From assembly GCA_018221165.1 (NCBI GenBank), contig JAAOYD010000054.1:1-6329 (forward strand): a stretch of DNA of 6,329 nucleotides, written 5' to 3'. The notes beneath the pieces were generated by a model that worked only from the letters and a program-made list of their open reading frames with translations, was not told where the DNA came from and made no database searches. This document shows, in pieces, positions 4,640 to 6,329 of the stretch. A program made the position numbers and the translations under genes. Position 1 is the stretch's first letter; every line of letters starts with the position of its first letter. Origin of the DNA: Candidatus Woesearchaeota archaeon (GTDB lineage Archaea > Nanobdellota > Nanobdellia > Woesearchaeales > UBA525).

Positions 4640-6329
4640 ACCGCCGCGGCAAGATCGCCACTCTGGGCATCATCATCTTCTACCTCCTCGCTTCTCTCTG
4701 GGGACTCTATGTCGTGTACACTGAATTCCTCGGTGGTGGCATTGAAGCCGAAGCAGGCTACGCCGTCGGTGACTATCAAGGTGCCATGCTCGCCGCTTAC
4801 GGCCGCGCAGACGCGAATCGCTTTTACCTACATCACGCCGCGTTACTCGCCATTGACGAAGCAGGCAAGGATCTCTATGAGGACCCCCTGTCTGTGTTGG
4901 AACGTACAGAAGGCGATGATGTCGCAGGCTGTGATGTGTACACGTATCCATTACTGCCCGCCTGTTTGAATGATTCACTCACTGAGAGCTTTGCTGCGGC
5001 AGTGCTGGAACGACTTGGTACGCAGATGCGCGCAGGCGGATTGAGCGTTCCCTATACTATTGATGTCAAGGATGGATTGGTGACTGAATTGCGCAGTGGC
5101 CCGCTCGAAGAACCTATTCTCTACGGACTCCGCGGTGAGGACGCGCAGCAGGCCGCCAACCAGCTCGAAGGAACAAACACCCAAGGACTTTCCTGGCCGA
5201 GCGAAGACTCCCGCGGCATCAACTCCTGCTTTGGGCTGAGAGATATCTCCTATGGCTCGAGAGAGCACCACGGCCTCGACATCAACGGCCAGAATCGCGT
5301 GTTAGCAGCCATGGACGGCACAGTCATCGGCATGGACCCGAAAGCGAGTTCCCAAGGCACAGTGTGGATACAGCACTCACCTTCCTTGAGCACACGTTAT
5401 CTTCACTTGATTAAGAATACAATCACCGTGAAACCTGGTGATACTGTGAAGCGTGGTCAATATCTTGGAACAGCAGCGCACACTGGCTGCTGGAAAGACA
5501 AGGCCAAGACAGATCCCTGCGGTGACCACCTGCACTTCGAAGTGTTGGTGACGTCGACGCCGCAACAATCATCGCATGCCTATTCACAGGACAGCACGCC
5601 AGGATGGTATGCGGTTAACCCGGTCTGTTTCTTCCCTGAGGAGACACTGGATGCTGCGTCGCTGACACATGTTGCTAGTAGTTGTCGTTCGCAAGGTAAC
5701 TGGAAGGAATCGTATTGCGACGAGTATGGTTTCACACTTACTGAAAGTCAATCCTATCAACCAGGAACATCGTTGGGTAAGAATGAAAGCGGTGATATTG
5801 AGACAACCGAAGAATCTGCTATTGGTGAAGACGCTGTTCAGCCGGACAATTCAGGGTTGACGGTTGATCAACAACGAAAGTTCGCCACAACCGAACAGAA
5901 TAGGTACACGCACAAATGGGACGGCCATGTTGTGTCAGCGAGTACGACCTATGGCGTCGACCAGGCGTTGATTCTCGGCGTGATTACCCAGGAGAGCCTG
6001 GGTGATCCTTTGGCGATTAGTCCGACAAGCTGCGCCGGTATTATGCAGATTTGTTATCCTACTGGAAAAAACCTTCCTGGCTTAGGAGTGGCCCGCATGA
6101 CCGAGTGTAGTTGTGCAGGAAAAGGTCCTGGCTGCGCCTGCACTGTGGAGAACGATTATCGTCTGCATGCGGATGTTGCAATCCCTGCTGGCACCTACCT
6201 TCTCAAGGAGAACCTCCAGCGCTTCAGCCATTACAAAGACCAAGTTGCCTTCGCTGTGGGTGCCTACAACATCGGTCCGGGCATCATCCAGCAAGGGATT
6301 AATGGCGCTGGCACAGATCCGTCCTGGAA
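4636..6329 (+). CDS. Membrane-anchored M23 peptidase / SLT lytic transglycosylase fusion (3' partial)
   Basis: The frame is open from ATG 4636, overlapping the previous stop, to the window edge (564 codons). The leader MNRRG and a hydrophobic helix (about 7-28) anchor it outside the cell. Residues 30-180 are a helical membrane-proximal region of unknown role. Residues 185-333 are an M23 zinc metallopeptidase that would cut peptidoglycan cross-bridges or stems: FGLR, H211-x3-D215, Y255-x-H257, H298-x-H300. By LytM homology H211, D215 and H300 bind zinc and H257 and H298 are catalytic; all are present. A Ser/Thr/Glu-rich linker (about 370-420) leads to a GH23/SLT lytic transglycosylase domain from about 425, which would cleave MurNAc-GlcNAc: QES with catalytic E453, AGIMQ (467-471) and AYNIGPG (543-549). 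Numerous Cys suggest disulfides: C198, C285, C295, and C491/C493/C500/C502. Both active sites look intact, so a bifunctional wall hydrolase is well supported; its target organism is inferred. Confidence 0.92.
   Translation, partial: MNRRGKIATLGIIIFYLLASLWGLYVVYTEFLGGGIEAEAGYAVGDYQGAMLAAYGRADANRFYLHHAALLAIDEAGKDLYEDPLSVLERTEGDDVAGCDVYTYPLLPACLNDSLTESFAAAVLERLGTQMRAGGLSVPYTIDVKDGLVTELRSGPLEEPILYGLRGEDAQQAANQLEGTNTQGLSWPSEDSRGINSCFGLRDISYGSREHHGLDINGQNRVLAAMDGTVIGMDPKASSQGTVWIQHSPSLSTRYLHLIKNTITVKPGDTVKRGQYLGTAAHTGCWKDKAKTDPCGDHLHFEVLVTSTPQQSSHAYSQDSTPGWYAVNPVCFFPEETLDAASLTHVASSCRSQGNWKESYCDEYGFTLTESQSYQPGTSLGKNESGDIETTEESAIGEDAVQPDNSGLTVDQQRKFATTEQNRYTHKWDGHVVSASTTYGVDQALILGVITQESLGDPLAISPTSCAGIMQICYPTGKNLPGLGVARMTECSCAGKGPGCACTVENDYRLHADVAIPAGTYLLKENLQRFSHYKDQVAFAVGAYNIGPGIIQQGINGAGTDPSW

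Noticed and set aside
4212..4969. Overlapping open frames (4212-4724 and 4709-4969, plus strand; 4673-4978, minus strand) around the hydrolase start
   Set aside because: They are alternative frames of two well-supported genes, with Arg/Ser/His-rich translations lacking domains or ribosome sites.
1..6329. N-X-S/T glycosylation sequons in most of the proteins
   Set aside because: They occur at about the rate expected by chance for proteins of this length and composition, so they carry no weight without glycan data.
1..6329. RNA genes, CRISPR arrays, insertion sequences, inverted-repeat terminators
   Set aside because: None is evident by eye. Coding sequence fills nearly the whole window, and the one gap (2663-2694) holds no hairpin followed by a T-run.

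Overview
The window holds seven plus-strand genes packed head to tail; the first is cut by the left edge and the last by the right edge. All appear to encode exported or membrane-anchored proteins. The probable source is an archaeon, most likely of the DPANN group (Woesearchaeota/Pacearchaeota-like). Three things support this. The N-termini combine a short basic stretch, a Gly and one hydrophobic helix, as in archaeal class III (pilin-type) signals. The only real intergenic gap carries a near-perfect archaeal TATA box placed for a start at or next to the ATG. Several of the small membrane proteins resemble, from memory, families seen mainly in DPANN genomes. No marker gene is present, so the assignment is an inference.

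Layout. Positions 1-1275 are the C-terminal part of a Cys-containing, beta-rich secreted protein with Ig-like modules. Positions 1286-2041 and 2042-2662 are two pilin-like proteins; the first has a textbook prepilin N-terminus (Gly|Val with Glu at +5) and a six-Cys ectodomain motif. A 32-bp gap at 2663-2694 contains a TATA box and begins a second transcriptional block: 2695-3486, 3483-3986 and 3983-4639 are three single-pass membrane proteins of unknown function, and 4636 to the window end is a large membrane-anchored enzyme. The last three junctions are ATGA overlaps preceded by Shine-Dalgarno sequences, so this block is almost certainly one translationally coupled operon.

The most informative gene is the last. 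It is open from 4636 to the right edge (564 codons seen) and joins an intact M23 zinc metallopeptidase domain (HxxxD, Y-x-H, HxH) to a GH23/SLT lytic transglycosylase domain (Glu in a QES motif, AGIMQ, AYNxGPG). Both activities act on bacterial peptidoglycan, which archaea do not make. The simplest reading is that the cluster builds a pilus- or pseudopilus-like surface structure that touches a bacterial cell, with Ig-like protein(s) as possible adhesins and the double hydrolase cutting the partner's wall. The domain calls are strong; the assembled-machine idea is inference.
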